Source of the DNA: Verrucomicrobiales bacterium
GTDB taxonomy: Bacteria; Verrucomicrobiota; Verrucomicrobiia; Verrucomicrobiales; V1-33
NCBI GenBank assembly: GCA_947460575.1
Contig: CANHIJ010000017.1
Coordinates: forward strand, 1-45,359
DNA length: 45,359 bases
Direction: 5' to 3'
How positions within the stretch are numbered: the first letter of the stretch is position 1; each line of letters starts with the position of its first letter. The notes beneath the pieces are model-generated. The model did not search any database. It had not been told where the DNA came from and saw only the letters and a list, made by a program, of their open reading frames with translations. The translations under genes were made by a program, and so were the position numbers. Of the stretch, positions 9,945 to 18,352 are shown piece by piece.

Positions 9945-11376
9945 CACCAATCCCGAGGCCCCCTCCCTCCTCTCCCGCCGCCACTTCCTCTGGAACTCCG
10001 GCGGCGGCCTCGGCGGCCTCGCCCTCGCCTGGATGATGCAGCGGGACCAAGCCCGCGCCGCGGCCCCCGCCCCCGGGCGCCTTCCCCACTTCGCCCCCAA
10101 GGCCAAACGCGTCGTCCAAATCTTCTGCGCCGGCGGCGTCAGCCACCTCGAAACCTTCGACTACAAACCCGAACTCGAGCGCCTCCACGGCATGACCCTC
10201 GAAGGCCGCGGCGAAAATCAGGGCTTCTTCGGCCAGCCCGGCCGCCTCATGAAAAGCGCCTACCCCTTCCGCCAACACGGCCAATCCGGCGCCTGGATCA
10301 GCGACCTCCTCCCCCACATCGCCAACTGCGCCGACGACCTCTGCATCGTCAATTCCCTCTTCGCCAAAAGCAATAACCACACCCCCGCCGCTTTTCAGAT
10401 GAATAGCGGCTTCACCCTCAACGGCTTTCCCTCCATGGGCGCCTGGCTCAGCTACGGCCTCGGCTCCGAAAACGAAAACCTCCCGTCCTTCGTCGTCCTC
10501 CCCGACCCCCGCGGCCTCCCCGCCGGCGGCTCCATCAACTGGACCGCAGGCTTCCTCCCCGCTAACCACCAAGGCGTCCCCTTCCGCACCCACTCCCCCG
10601 AACCCATCGCCGACCTCCACACTCCCAGCCACATCCCCCCCGCCGACCGCGCCGCAGATATGGCTCTGCTCGCTTCCATGAACCGCGACTTCGCCCAAGC
10701 CCACCCCGGCGAAGGCACCTTCGCGGCCCGCCTCCGCTCCTACGAACTGGCCGCCCGCATGCAGTCCAGCATTCCCGAAGCCACCGACCTCGACGCCGAA
10801 CCTGACTCCATCAAACGCCTCTACGGCATCGATGACCCCGCCAACCGCGGCTTCTCCCGCAATTGCCTCATGGCCCGCCGCCTCCTCGAGCGCGGCGTCC
10901 GCTTCGTCCAAGTCCTCAACGGAGGAGCCTTCGGCAGCCCCCGCATCAATTGGGATGGTCACGAAAATCTCAAAGACAACCACGATACCCAAGCTGCCAC
11001 CATGGACCGCCCCGTGGCCGCCCTCCTCCAAGACCTCAAACAGCGCGGCATGCTCGACGACACCCTCTTCATCTGGTCCACCGAATTCGGCCGCAGCCCC
11101 GTCACCCAAGGCGTCGGCTCCACCGGCCGCGACCACCACCCCGGCGTCTTCAGCAGCTTCCTCGCCGGCGCCGGCATCAAGGCCGGTACCCGCTACGGCC
11201 AGTCCGACGAAATCGGCTACGACGCCGCCGAAAATAAAGTCACCATCCCCGACCTCCACGCTACCGTCCTCCACCTCCTCGGCATCAACCACGAAAAACT
11301 CACCTTCTACCACAATGGCATCGACCGGCGCCTAACGAACGTAGAAGGCCAAGTCGTCTCCGGCCTCCTCTCATGA
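9934..11376 (+). CDS. DUF1501 family protein, Tat-exported (second copy)
   Basis: A 480-residue paralogue of the protein at 5419. The ATG at 9934 overlaps the cytochrome stop by 11 bases; the in-frame extension upstream to 9754 is proline-rich and lies wholly inside the cytochrome gene. The leader SRRHFLWNSGGGLGGLALAW is a twin-arginine signal. Family landmarks are FCAGGVSHLETFDYKPE, LLERGVRFVQVLNGG, STEFGRSP and GRDHHPGVFSSFLAGAG. It overlaps the next gene by ATGA. Together with the protein at 6945 it forms the second cytochrome/DUF1501 pair in the block. Confidence 0.9.
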   Translation: MPPDTNPEAPSLLSRRHFLWNSGGGLGGLALAWMMQRDQARAAAPAPGRLPHFAPKAKRVVQIFCAGGVSHLETFDYKPELERLHGMTLEGRGENQGFFGQPGRLMKSAYPFRQHGQSGAWISDLLPHIANCADDLCIVNSLFAKSNNHTPAAFQMNSGFTLNGFPSMGAWLSYGLGSENENLPSFVVLPDPRGLPAGGSINWTAGFLPANHQGVPFRTHSPEPIADLHTPSHIPPADRAADMALLASMNRDFAQAHPGEGTFAARLRSYELAARMQSSIPEATDLDAEPDSIKRLYGIDDPANRGFSRNCLMARRLLERGVRFVQVLNGGAFGSPRINWDGHENLKDNHDTQAATMDRPVAALLQDLKQRGMLDDTLFIWSTEFGRSPVTQGVGSTGRDHHPGVFSSFLAGAGIKAGTRYGQSDEIGYDAAENKVTIPDLHATVLHLLGINHEKLTFYHNGIDRRLTNVEGQVVSGLLS

Positions 11377-14300
11377 AAGCCTGCCACCTCGCCCCCATCC
11401 CCTGGGCTAGCCTCCTCTGCCTCGCCGCCACCGCGGCGCTCTCCCCCGCCCAGCCAGCTCTCCCCGATTTCAACGCCGCGGTCCTCCCCGTGCTCCGCGA
11501 GCACTGCCTCGATTGCCACAACGCCTCCAAACAAAAAGGCGACCTCGACCTTGAAATCGTCGCCTCCCCCCAAGGCCTCCGCCAACACCCCCGCACCTGG
11601 CAGCGCGTCCTCGAACAATTGTCCGAGAATGCCATGCCCCCCGATTCCAAACCCCGCCTCGCCCCGGCAGCCCGCGACGCCCTCCTCGCTTGGGTCCGCG
11701 GATCCCTCCATTCCCTCGCCTTGGAAAGCGCTGGAGACCCCGGCCCAGTCGTCTTGCGCCGCCTTTCCAACGCCGAATACACCTACACCCTCCAAGACCT
11801 CACCGGCGTTTCCTCACTCCATCCCGCCAAGGAGTTCCCCGTCGACGGCGCCGCCGGCGAAGGCTTCACGAACACCGGACAGGCCCTGGTGATGTCCCCT
11901 TCCCTCGTCACCAAATACCTCGATGCCGCCAAATCCATCGCCGCTCAGGCCGTCCTCCTCCCCGATGGCTTCCGCTTCTCCCCCAGCCCAAACCGGCGCG
12001 ATTGGACCGAAGAAATCCTCACAGAAATTCGCGCTTTCTACTCCCGCTTCACTTCCGTCGGCGGCTCCGACACCGTCACCCAACAAGGCATCGCCCTCGA
12101 CCGCAACAAAGGGGGCAGCCTCCCCCTCGACAAATACCTAGCGGCAGCCCTGGCCTGGAAAGCCCATCCCTCCCCCGTCCCCGAACTAGCCCAATCCAGC
12201 GGCCTCAGCCCCCGCTACCTCCAAGCCCTCCTCGACCTCCTCAACGCCGACCAACCCTCCCCCCTGCTCGACCCCCTGCGCGCCGCCTGGCGCGGCGCCG
12301 CTCCCGAAACCCTCCCCGCCCTCCTCGACCTCATCGCTCCCTGGCAGCAGGCCCTCTGGCGCTTTAGCAGCGTGGGCCACATCGGCAAAAAGGGCGGCCC
12401 CAAAGCCTGGATGGAACCCCTCAGCCCACTCGCGGCCCAACAAGAGTTTCGCCTCAAACTCACCCCCCCCAAAGACGGCTCCGACCAAATCGTTCACCTG
12501 CTCGCGAGCACCGCCGGCGATGGCTCCCAAAACGATTTCGCCCTCTGGCAAAACCCCCGTCTCCTCATCCCCGGTCGCCCCCCCGTCCCTCTAGCGGAAG
12601 TGCGCGGCTTCCTCACCAACCTGACCGCCCACCGCTCCCGCATCCTCGCCGCCACCGCGCAGGCCCTCCGCGCCGCCGCCCTCGCCACCAGCGATTCCCC
12701 CGGCGCCGCTGACGCCATGCGACTCGCGCGCGACCAAGCCCCCATCGCCGCTTGGTTCCACTTCCTCGGCATCCAAACCGCGCCCTCTCTCGACTTAACC
12801 CTCTTCGCCAAAACCCTTCCCGATCTCCCCGGACAACCCGCCGTCAAAGGCTGGGGCTCCCCCGAAACCCCTCAAATCCTAGCCAATTCATCAGACCAAG
12901 CTCTCCGCATCCCCGGCAACCTCAAACCCCACGGCGTCGTCGTCCACCCCTCCCCGACCCTCGCTGTCGCGGTGGGCTGGCGCAGCCCCCGCGCCGCTAG
13001 CCTCCGCCTCACCGCCACCATCACCGACGCCCACACCGACTGCGGCAACGGCGTCTCCTGGACCCTCGAAAGGCGCCGCGGCGCCACCCGCCAGCGCCTC
13101 GCCGAAGGCACCACCCAGGCCGCCCAACCCTCCACCGTCGGCCCCCTCGATCCCCTCGACGTCCTCCCCGGCGACCTCCTCTCCCTCGTCATCGCTCCCC
13201 GCAACGGAGAGCACTCCTGCGACCTCACCGACCTCGAATTCACCCTCACCGCCCTCGGCGATGCCCCCCAAACCTGGTCCCTCACCAGCGACATCTCCAG
13301 CAGTATCCTGGCGGGAAACCCCCACGCCGACTCCACCGGCTCCGCGGGCGTATGGCATTTCTACACCGAGCCCGCCACCGGCCTCCCCAGCGGCTCGCTC
13401 ATTCCCCCTAACTCCCTGCTCGCCCGCTGGCAAGCCGCCCCCTCCGACGCCGAAAAAGCCCCCCTCGCCCTCGCCCTGGAGGAACTCCTCACTTCCAAAG
13501 CCCCCGCCCCAGACAGCCCCGACGCCGCCCTCTACCAAACCCTCACTTCCCTCTCCAGCCCCCTCCTCGCCACCTTCACTAACCCCCCAGCCGCCCCCCC
13601 CAGCCCCTGGGGCCTCGACCCCGCCCGCTTCGGCATCCATCCCGACAGCCGACCCGCCGACCCCTCTAGCCTCTATGTCCAAGCCCCTTCAGACATCGCC
13701 ATTCCCCTCCCCGCAGACCTCCCCGAGGGCACCGAATTCACCGCCACCGGCCTGCTCGACCCCCTCGACGGCGCCGCCGGTAGCGTGCAGCTCCAAGTCC
13801 TAACTTCCCCTCCCGCCCTTCCCCTCACCGCCCTTTCGCCCGCCCTCCCCATCCTCACCGCCGAGGGAAGCCAAACCCGCCAAAAATTCGAAAACGCCTT
13901 GGCCGAGTTTCGCGACATGTTCCCCGCCGCCCTCTGCTACACCAAAATCGTCCCCGTCGACGAAGTCGTCACCCTCACCTTGTTCCACCGCGAGGACGAA
14001 GCCCTCTCCCGCCTCATCCTCGATGACTCCCAGCGCGCCCAGCTCGACCGCTTGTGGGACCAACTCCACTTTGTCAGCGAAGACCCTCTAACGCTAGTCG
14101 ACGCCTTCGAGCAACTTTATCAATTTGCCACCCAGGACTCCGATCCCAGCGCCTTCGAGCCCATGCGCCTCCCCATCAACCAGCGCGCCGAGGCTTTCCG
14201 CCAATCCCTCATCGCCGCCCAACCCCGCCACCTCGACGCCCTCCTCGAGTTCGCCCAGCGCGCCTATCGCCGCCCCCTCACCGATCCCGAGCAAGCCGAC

Positions 14301-15479
14301 CTCCGCGCCCTCTATCAAAAATTGCGGGACCAGGATTTACCCCACCCCGAGGCCCTCCGCCTCACCCTGGCCCGCGTCCTCATCAGCCCCTCCTTTCTCT
14401 ACCGCGGCGAAACGCCCGCCCCCGGCCTCGCCCAAACGCCCGTCAGCAGCGACGAACTTGCCAACCGCCTCAGCTACTTCCTCTGGTCCGCGCCCCCCGA
14501 CGACATCCTCCGCGCCGCCGCCACCTCCGGAAAACTCCGCCAACCCGAGGAACTCGCCGCCCAAACCCAACGCATGCTCCGCGATCCCCGCCTCCGCCGC
14601 CTCGCCATCGAGTTCGGCTGCGCCTGGCTCCACATCCGCGACTTCGACGCCCTCGACGAAAAAAGCGAACGCCACTTCCCCGAGTTCGCCCCCCTCCGCG
14701 GCGCCATGTATGAAGAATCCATTCGGTTCTTCACCGACTTTCTCCAAGAAAATCGCTCCGTTCTCAGCTTGTTAGAAGCCGACCACACCTTCCTCAACGA
14801 GGCCCTCGCGAAACACTACGGCATCCCCGGCGTCACCGGCCCAGACTGGCGCCGCGTCGACGGGGTTCGCCCCTACGGCCGCGGCGGAGTCCTTGCCCTA
14901 GCCTCTACCCTATCGAAACAGTCCGGCGCTTCACGCACCAGCCCCATCCTGCGCGGCAACTGGGTCGCCGAAGCCCTCCTCGGCGACAAGTTGCCCCGCC
15001 CCCCCAAGGACGTCCCCCGCCTCCCCGAGGACGAGGCCACCGCTTCCCTCACCATGCGCCAACTCACCGAAAAACACAGCGCCGACCCCCGCTGCGCCGG
15101 TTGCCACGTCCGCATCGATGCCTTCGGCTTCGCCCTCGAGGGCTTTGACGCCATCGGCCGCTTCCGCCAACAGGATTCCGCCGGACGCCCCATTGACACC
15201 CTATCCAAAACCATGGACGGCGCCACCCTCCAAGGCCTCGACGGCCTGCGCGATTACCTCGCCACCAAACGCCGCGACGCCTTCCTGCACCAATTTTGCA
15301 AAAAACTGCTAGGCTACTCCCTGGGCCGCTCCGTCCAACTGTCCGACCAACCCCTCCTCGCCGAGATGCAAACACAATTGGCCGCCCATGGCTTCGGCGT
15401 CCACACGGCCATCGCCCTCATCGTGGCCAGCCCTCAATTCCGCGATATTCGCGGCCGCGAGGCCCCGTTCGAAGACTAA
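11373..15479 (+). CDS. DUF1587/DUF1592/DUF1588/DUF1585 cytochrome-like protein
   Basis: A very large (1368-residue) secreted protein. A hydrophobic signal (about 1-27) is followed by heme motif CLDCH at 45-49. DUF1587 starts near 128 (LRRLSNAEYTYTLQDLTG). A long middle region, about 170-930, has no motif I recognise and may be a carbohydrate-binding insertion. DUF1595 is near 950-1005 (AQRAYRRPLTDPEQ), DUF1592 starts near 1031 (NRLSYFLWSAPPDD), DUF1588 near 1170, with SKQSGASRTSPILRGNW and a further CAGCH at about 1242, and DUF1585 is at the C-terminus. The start codon overlaps the preceding stop as ATGA. The DUF1552 partner follows 18 bases downstream, as is usual for this family. Function is unknown; electron transfer outside the cytoplasm is inferred from the heme motifs. 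Confidence 0.9.
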   Translation: MKACHLAPIPWASLLCLAATAALSPAQPALPDFNAAVLPVLREHCLDCHNASKQKGDLDLEIVASPQGLRQHPRTWQRVLEQLSENAMPPDSKPRLAPAARDALLAWVRGSLHSLALESAGDPGPVVLRRLSNAEYTYTLQDLTGVSSLHPAKEFPVDGAAGEGFTNTGQALVMSPSLVTKYLDAAKSIAAQAVLLPDGFRFSPSPNRRDWTEEILTEIRAFYSRFTSVGGSDTVTQQGIALDRNKGGSLPLDKYLAAALAWKAHPSPVPELAQSSGLSPRYLQALLDLLNADQPSPLLDPLRAAWRGAAPETLPALLDLIAPWQQALWRFSSVGHIGKKGGPKAWMEPLSPLAAQQEFRLKLTPPKDGSDQIVHLLASTAGDGSQNDFALWQNPRLLIPGRPPVPLAEVRGFLTNLTAHRSRILAATAQALRAAALATSDSPGAADAMRLARDQAPIAAWFHFLGIQTAPSLDLTLFAKTLPDLPGQPAVKGWGSPETPQILANSSDQALRIPGNLKPHGVVVHPSPTLAVAVGWRSPRAASLRLTATITDAHTDCGNGVSWTLERRRGATRQRLAEGTTQAAQPSTVGPLDPLDVLPGDLLSLVIAPRNGEHSCDLTDLEFTLTALGDAPQTWSLTSDISSSILAGNPHADSTGSAGVWHFYTEPATGLPSGSLIPPNSLLARWQAAPSDAEKAPLALALEELLTSKAPAPDSPDAALYQTLTSLSSPLLATFTNPPAAPPSPWGLDPARFGIHPDSRPADPSSLYVQAPSDIAIPLPADLPEGTEFTATGLLDPLDGAAGSVQLQVLTSPPALPLTALSPALPILTAEGSQTRQKFENALAEFRDMFPAALCYTKIVPVDEVVTLTLFHREDEALSRLILDDSQRAQLDRLWDQLHFVSEDPLTLVDAFEQLYQFATQDSDPSAFEPMRLPINQRAEAFRQSLIAAQPRHLDALLEFAQRAYRRPLTDPEQADLRALYQKLRDQDLPHPEALRLTLARVLISPSFLYRGETPAPGLAQTPVSSDELANRLSYFLWSAPPDDILRAAATSGKLRQPEELAAQTQRMLRDPRLRRLAIEFGCAWLHIRDFDALDEKSERHFPEFAPLRGAMYEESIRFFTDFLQENRSVLSLLEADHTFLNEALAKHYGIPGVTGPDWRRVDGVRPYGRGGVLALASTLSKQSGASRTSPILRGNWVAEALLGDKLPRPPKDVPRLPEDEATASLTMRQLTEKHSADPRCAGCHVRIDAFGFALEGFDAIGRFRQQDSAGRPIDTLSKTMDGATLQGLDGLRDYLATKRRDAFLHQFCKKLLGYSLGRSVQLSDQPLLAEMQTQLAAHGFGVHTAIALIVASPQFRDIRGREAPFED

Positions 15480-15497
15480 CACCAACCTCCCCAGCCC

Positions 15498-16802
15498 ATG
15501 CCCTCACACCACTTCTCCCGCCGCGCCTTCCTCCGCGGCACCGGCGTATCCATGGCCCTTCCCTGGATGGAATCCCTCCCCGTCTGGGGCGACGAAGCCC
15601 GCCCCCAAGACCCCTCCAGCGAAGCCCCGGTGCGCCTTGCGGTGCTCTTTTCCGGCAACGGCTTCCACAGCCGCGAATGGTGGGCCAAAGGCGACGGCCC
15701 CGCCATGGAACTCGGCCAAGTCCTCAGCCCCCTCCAGGAGTTTCGCCAAAAAATGCTCTTCATCCGCGGCCTCTACAACGCCGAGGCCACCAAGGGCAAT
15801 ATCCACAGCTCCCAAACCGGCAACCTCCTCTCCGGCGCCCCCCTCGCCTCCGGCGGAGCCATCCGCTCCGGCACTAGCCTCGACCAACTCCTCGCCCAAA
15901 CTTACGGCCGATCCACTAAGGTCTCCAGCCTCGTGTTAGGCTGCGAGAAGTCCAATCCCTCGGTCCACAAGGACTACTCCATGCTCTACAGCTCCCACAT
16001 TTCCTGGACTTCCCCCACCACTCCCACCCCCCTCGAAATCTACCCCGCCCTCGCCTTCGACCGCCTCTTCAAAGACGAAGTCAGCCGCGGCGACCAAAGC
16101 GTCCTCGACGCCGTCCTCACCGATGCCAGCGACCTCCGCCGCCACATCAGCTCCGGCGATCAACGCAAACTCGACGAATACCTCGACTCCGTCCGCGACG
16201 TCGAACAGCGCATCCAACAAGCCGGCCAAAAAGGCCAACTCCAAGGCTGGCGCCCCACCCTCGACAAACCTAACATGCAACGGCCTGCCGACGGCATCCC
16301 CCAGGACATCGCCGCGCACATGCGCCTCATGGCCGATATCCTCGTGCTCGGCTTCCAGACCGACACCACCCGCATCACCACTCTCAAGCTCAACAACGAC
16401 CACAGCTCGCTGCGCTTCCCCAACCTCGGCGTGGACTACATGATCCACCACCTCCTCTCCCACTCCGACAGCGCCGACTGGCTCAAAGTAAACAATTTCT
16501 TCCTCGAGCAGGTCGCCTACATCGCCCGCCGCCTCGACGCCATCCAAGAGGGCTCCCGCACTCTCCTCGACAACACCATGCTCATGTTCTGCTCCAGCAT
16601 GATGAGCGGAAACCACAACAACGACCAACTCCCCGTAGTCCTCCTCGGCGGCGGTGGCGGCCGCATCCAAGGCGGCCGCGTCCTCGACTACTCCGGCAAA
16701 CCCGAGCGCCAAATGTGCCGCCTCTACCTCTCCATGATGGACAAAATGGGGCTCCGCCCCCCCCAATTCGGCGACGCCACCACCGCCCTGGAGGAAATCT
16801 AA
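15498..16802 (+). CDS. DUF1552 family protein
   Basis: A 434-residue DUF1552 protein. The N-terminus SRRAFLRGTGVSMALPWMES is the typical twin-arginine-like leader of this family and suggests export. LAVLFSGNGFHSREWWA and, near the C-terminus, LLDNTMLMFCSSM and PVVLLGGGGGRI are family-like stretches with the overall plan of DUF1501/alkaline-phosphatase-superfamily proteins. It lies 18 bases after the DUF1587-1592-1588-1585 cytochrome, the usual pairing. It probably ends the co-transcribed block that began at 2226, or is followed only by the metallopeptidase gene 66 bases downstream. Confidence 0.88.
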   Translation: MPSHHFSRRAFLRGTGVSMALPWMESLPVWGDEARPQDPSSEAPVRLAVLFSGNGFHSREWWAKGDGPAMELGQVLSPLQEFRQKMLFIRGLYNAEATKGNIHSSQTGNLLSGAPLASGGAIRSGTSLDQLLAQTYGRSTKVSSLVLGCEKSNPSVHKDYSMLYSSHISWTSPTTPTPLEIYPALAFDRLFKDEVSRGDQSVLDAVLTDASDLRRHISSGDQRKLDEYLDSVRDVEQRIQQAGQKGQLQGWRPTLDKPNMQRPADGIPQDIAAHMRLMADILVLGFQTDTTRITTLKLNNDHSSLRFPNLGVDYMIHHLLSHSDSADWLKVNNFFLEQVAYIARRLDAIQEGSRTLLDNTMLMFCSSMMSGNHNNDQLPVVLLGGGGGRIQGGRVLDYSGKPERQMCRLYLSMMDKMGLRPPQFGDATTALEEI

Positions 16803-16868
16803 CATCAGTAATCCCCGCCTCCCTATCGCTCCCCTAGCACTCCTCCCGCACCGTCCCCCTGCTCCCCC

Positions 16869-17585
16869 ATGAAAACTCTCCTCCTCCCCCTAGCTGCCCT
16901 ATTCATCGCCGCCACCTTCACCGCCGCCCGCCCCACCCCCCCAAGCACCCCCCGCCAAATGGAGGGCTGGAACATCGCGGTCGATCCCCGCCTCCTTCAG
17001 GGCGACGCCGCCGCCCTCGGCCAGCGCGCCCTCCGCCTCCTCCAAGCCCGCCTCGTCGCTATCACCGAAGTCGTCCCCGCCCCCGCCCTGGCCAAACTCC
17101 AGGGGGTCACCATCGCCCTCGACCTCGACTGCGAGGACCTCCGCTCCATGCAATACCACCCCGGCGCCGACTGGCTCCGCGACAACGGCCACCGCGAGTC
17201 CCTCGCCAAATGCGTCCACATCCCCTCCGCCGACGACTTCCTTTCCCCCTTCGAAAATCGCCGCATGCCTTGGGTCGTCCTCCACGAGCTTGCCCACGCC
17301 TACCACGACCAAGTCCTCGGGTTCGAAGAAACCCGCCTCGTCGCCGCCTGGCATAAATTCCGCGACAGCGGGAAATACCGCAGCGTCCTCACCAGCACCG
17401 GGCAACAACGCGAACACTATGGCCTAACGAATCAAATGGAGTTCTTCGCCGAAATGACCGAAGCCTATTTTGGCTCGAACGACTTCTTCCCCTTCGTCGC
17501 CGGGGAACTGCAACAGGCCGAACCCGAAATCTTCGCCCTGATGGCCGACATCTGGGGCCCCCTCCCTGAACATTCCCGCAAATGA
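16869..17585 (+). CDS. Secreted zinc-metallopeptidase-like (zincin) protein
   Basis: A 238-residue protein with a clear signal peptide (MKTLLLPLAALFIAATF, cleavage near AARP at residue 20). The zinc-binding HExxH motif is HELAH at 139-143, preceded by the hydrophobic WVVL strand typical of zincins. NQMEFFAEMTEAYFG near 188-202 supplies plausible third-ligand glutamates, as in gluzincin-type or anthrax-lethal-factor-like peptidases. No transmembrane anchor was seen. It follows the DUF1552 gene by 66 bases on the same strand and may be in the same transcript. A terminator-like hairpin lies about 117 bases downstream. Substrate unknown. Confidence 0.75.
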   Translation: MKTLLLPLAALFIAATFTAARPTPPSTPRQMEGWNIAVDPRLLQGDAAALGQRALRLLQARLVAITEVVPAPALAKLQGVTIALDLDCEDLRSMQYHPGADWLRDNGHRESLAKCVHIPSADDFLSPFENRRMPWVVLHELAHAYHDQVLGFEETRLVAAWHKFRDSGKYRSVLTSTGQQREHYGLTNQMEFFAEMTEAYFGSNDFFPFVAGELQQAEPEIFALMADIWGPLPEHSRK

Positions 17586-17701
17586 AATTCCCCGGCCTCC
17601 TCCCCGGCCTCGCGGATGATCCTAAAACCGGGGTTTGAAACTCAACCACGGGGCCTTTTTCGGGATAACTGCGGGGAATGAGCCGTTTTTTCCGCCCCAG
17701 G

Positions 17702-17726
17702 AGACTCACCCTTTGGGTGAGTCTTT
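17702..17726 (+). terminator. Terminator-like hairpin after the metallopeptidase gene
   Basis: AGACTCACCC (17702-17711) and GGGTGAGTCT (17715-17724) form a perfect 10-bp stem with a TTT loop, followed by TT and a mixed tail. The T-tract is short, so termination strength is uncertain, but it would end the long plus-strand block that begins at 2226. The 17586-17701 stretch before it shows no gene. Confidence 0.55.
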
Positions 17727-17816
17727 CCGTTGTCACATGCCCCTACCGAATCGTGAATCGTGAAAACGCCCTGCGGCTATGCCAGAGACATCCCCGCATG
17801 ATACCGGAAAAATCCT

Positions 17817-17911
17817 GATGCCGGAGGCATCTCAGCCGGTAACCGGTGGTTGCATAGAGCAACACCACCGGATTCCCCGTTTTCGCATCATCCGCACCCC
17901 GGCAGGGGTGC
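17817..17911. repeat. Hairpin-rich dispersed-type intergenic repeat
   Basis: Three nested or adjacent dyads occur within 95 bases: GATGCC-GGA-GGCATC at 17817-17831; CCGGTGGTTGC-ATAGA-GCAACACCACCGG at 17843-17871 (arms matching except for a two-base bulge); and GCACCCC-GGCA-GGGGTGC at 17894-17911. Read on the minus strand the element gives a TTGYRLRCLRHQ-like peptide, a spurious peptide seen repeatedly in intergenic regions of PVC and acidobacterial genomes (recollection, not a search). No open frame here is convincing. Only one copy is in this window. Confidence 0.6.
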
Positions 17912-18262
17912 CCGCGTGGCAACCCCCAAAAAGCCCACGCGCTAAGGGAAAGCCTCCCGCGCCAGCCCTCCGCGCCCACCGAATACGATAGTCACCTAAC
18001 GATTTTAGGATGATTGCTCCGCTGCGGCCCCGCCGCCCGGGCCCAGGCCCCCCCCCTGAAAAATTTTGCGCTCCTAGGTGAAGCCGATACCGACTTCCCC
18101 GACAGCCCCAAGCAGCAGCGCGCCGCCGCGGTGGCATAAGCCATCAAGGCCATCGCATCCGCCAGTGGGTCCATCGTCTTGCGCCGCATCGCCCCTGACA
18201 AACCCTAGGCAAGCCCTTGCCTCAAAAAAAAGGAAGCGCATTGGCCACTAATCTCTTGCCTT
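17912..18262. other. Noncoding stretch between the hairpin repeat and the LamG promoter
   Basis: No gene is supported. A minus-strand frame at 17992-18201 starts MSGAMRRKTMDPLADAM but then turns into arginine/proline-rich sequence, with no family resemblance or ribosome-binding site; it could be a gene remnant. A 7-bp hairpin AGGCAAG-CC-CTTGCCT lies at 18207-18222, followed by TC and eight A residues, which is the wrong polarity for a plus-strand terminator. Confidence 0.5.
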
Positions 18263-18290
18263 TTGCTCATTTTTTCTGCTAACATATAAT
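18263..18290 (+). promoter_or_regulatory. Sigma-70-type promoter for the LamG gene
   Basis: A perfect TATAAT -10 hexamer at 18285-18290 is preceded, with 16-base spacing, by TTGCTC at 18263-18268 as a partial -35. The surroundings are markedly AT-rich for this window. Transcription would start near 18297, giving a leader of about 55 bases before the ATG at 18353. Confidence 0.6.
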
Positions 18291-18352
18291 TGGGTTTATC
18301 GCCCCTCCGCTTCGTTTCGCAATTGAATTCTATTCTCTACTCCCTGCCCCGC

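Noticed and set aside
9754..10036. Proline-rich N-terminal extensions of both DUF1501 proteins (5299-5418 and 9754-9933)
   Set aside because: They lie inside the preceding cytochrome genes, and the twin-arginine leader begins just after the later ATG in both cases.
17992..18201. 69-residue minus-strand frame in the noncoding gap
   Set aside because: No ribosome-binding site, no family resemblance, composition turns arginine/proline-rich. Possibly a remnant but not supportable as a gene.
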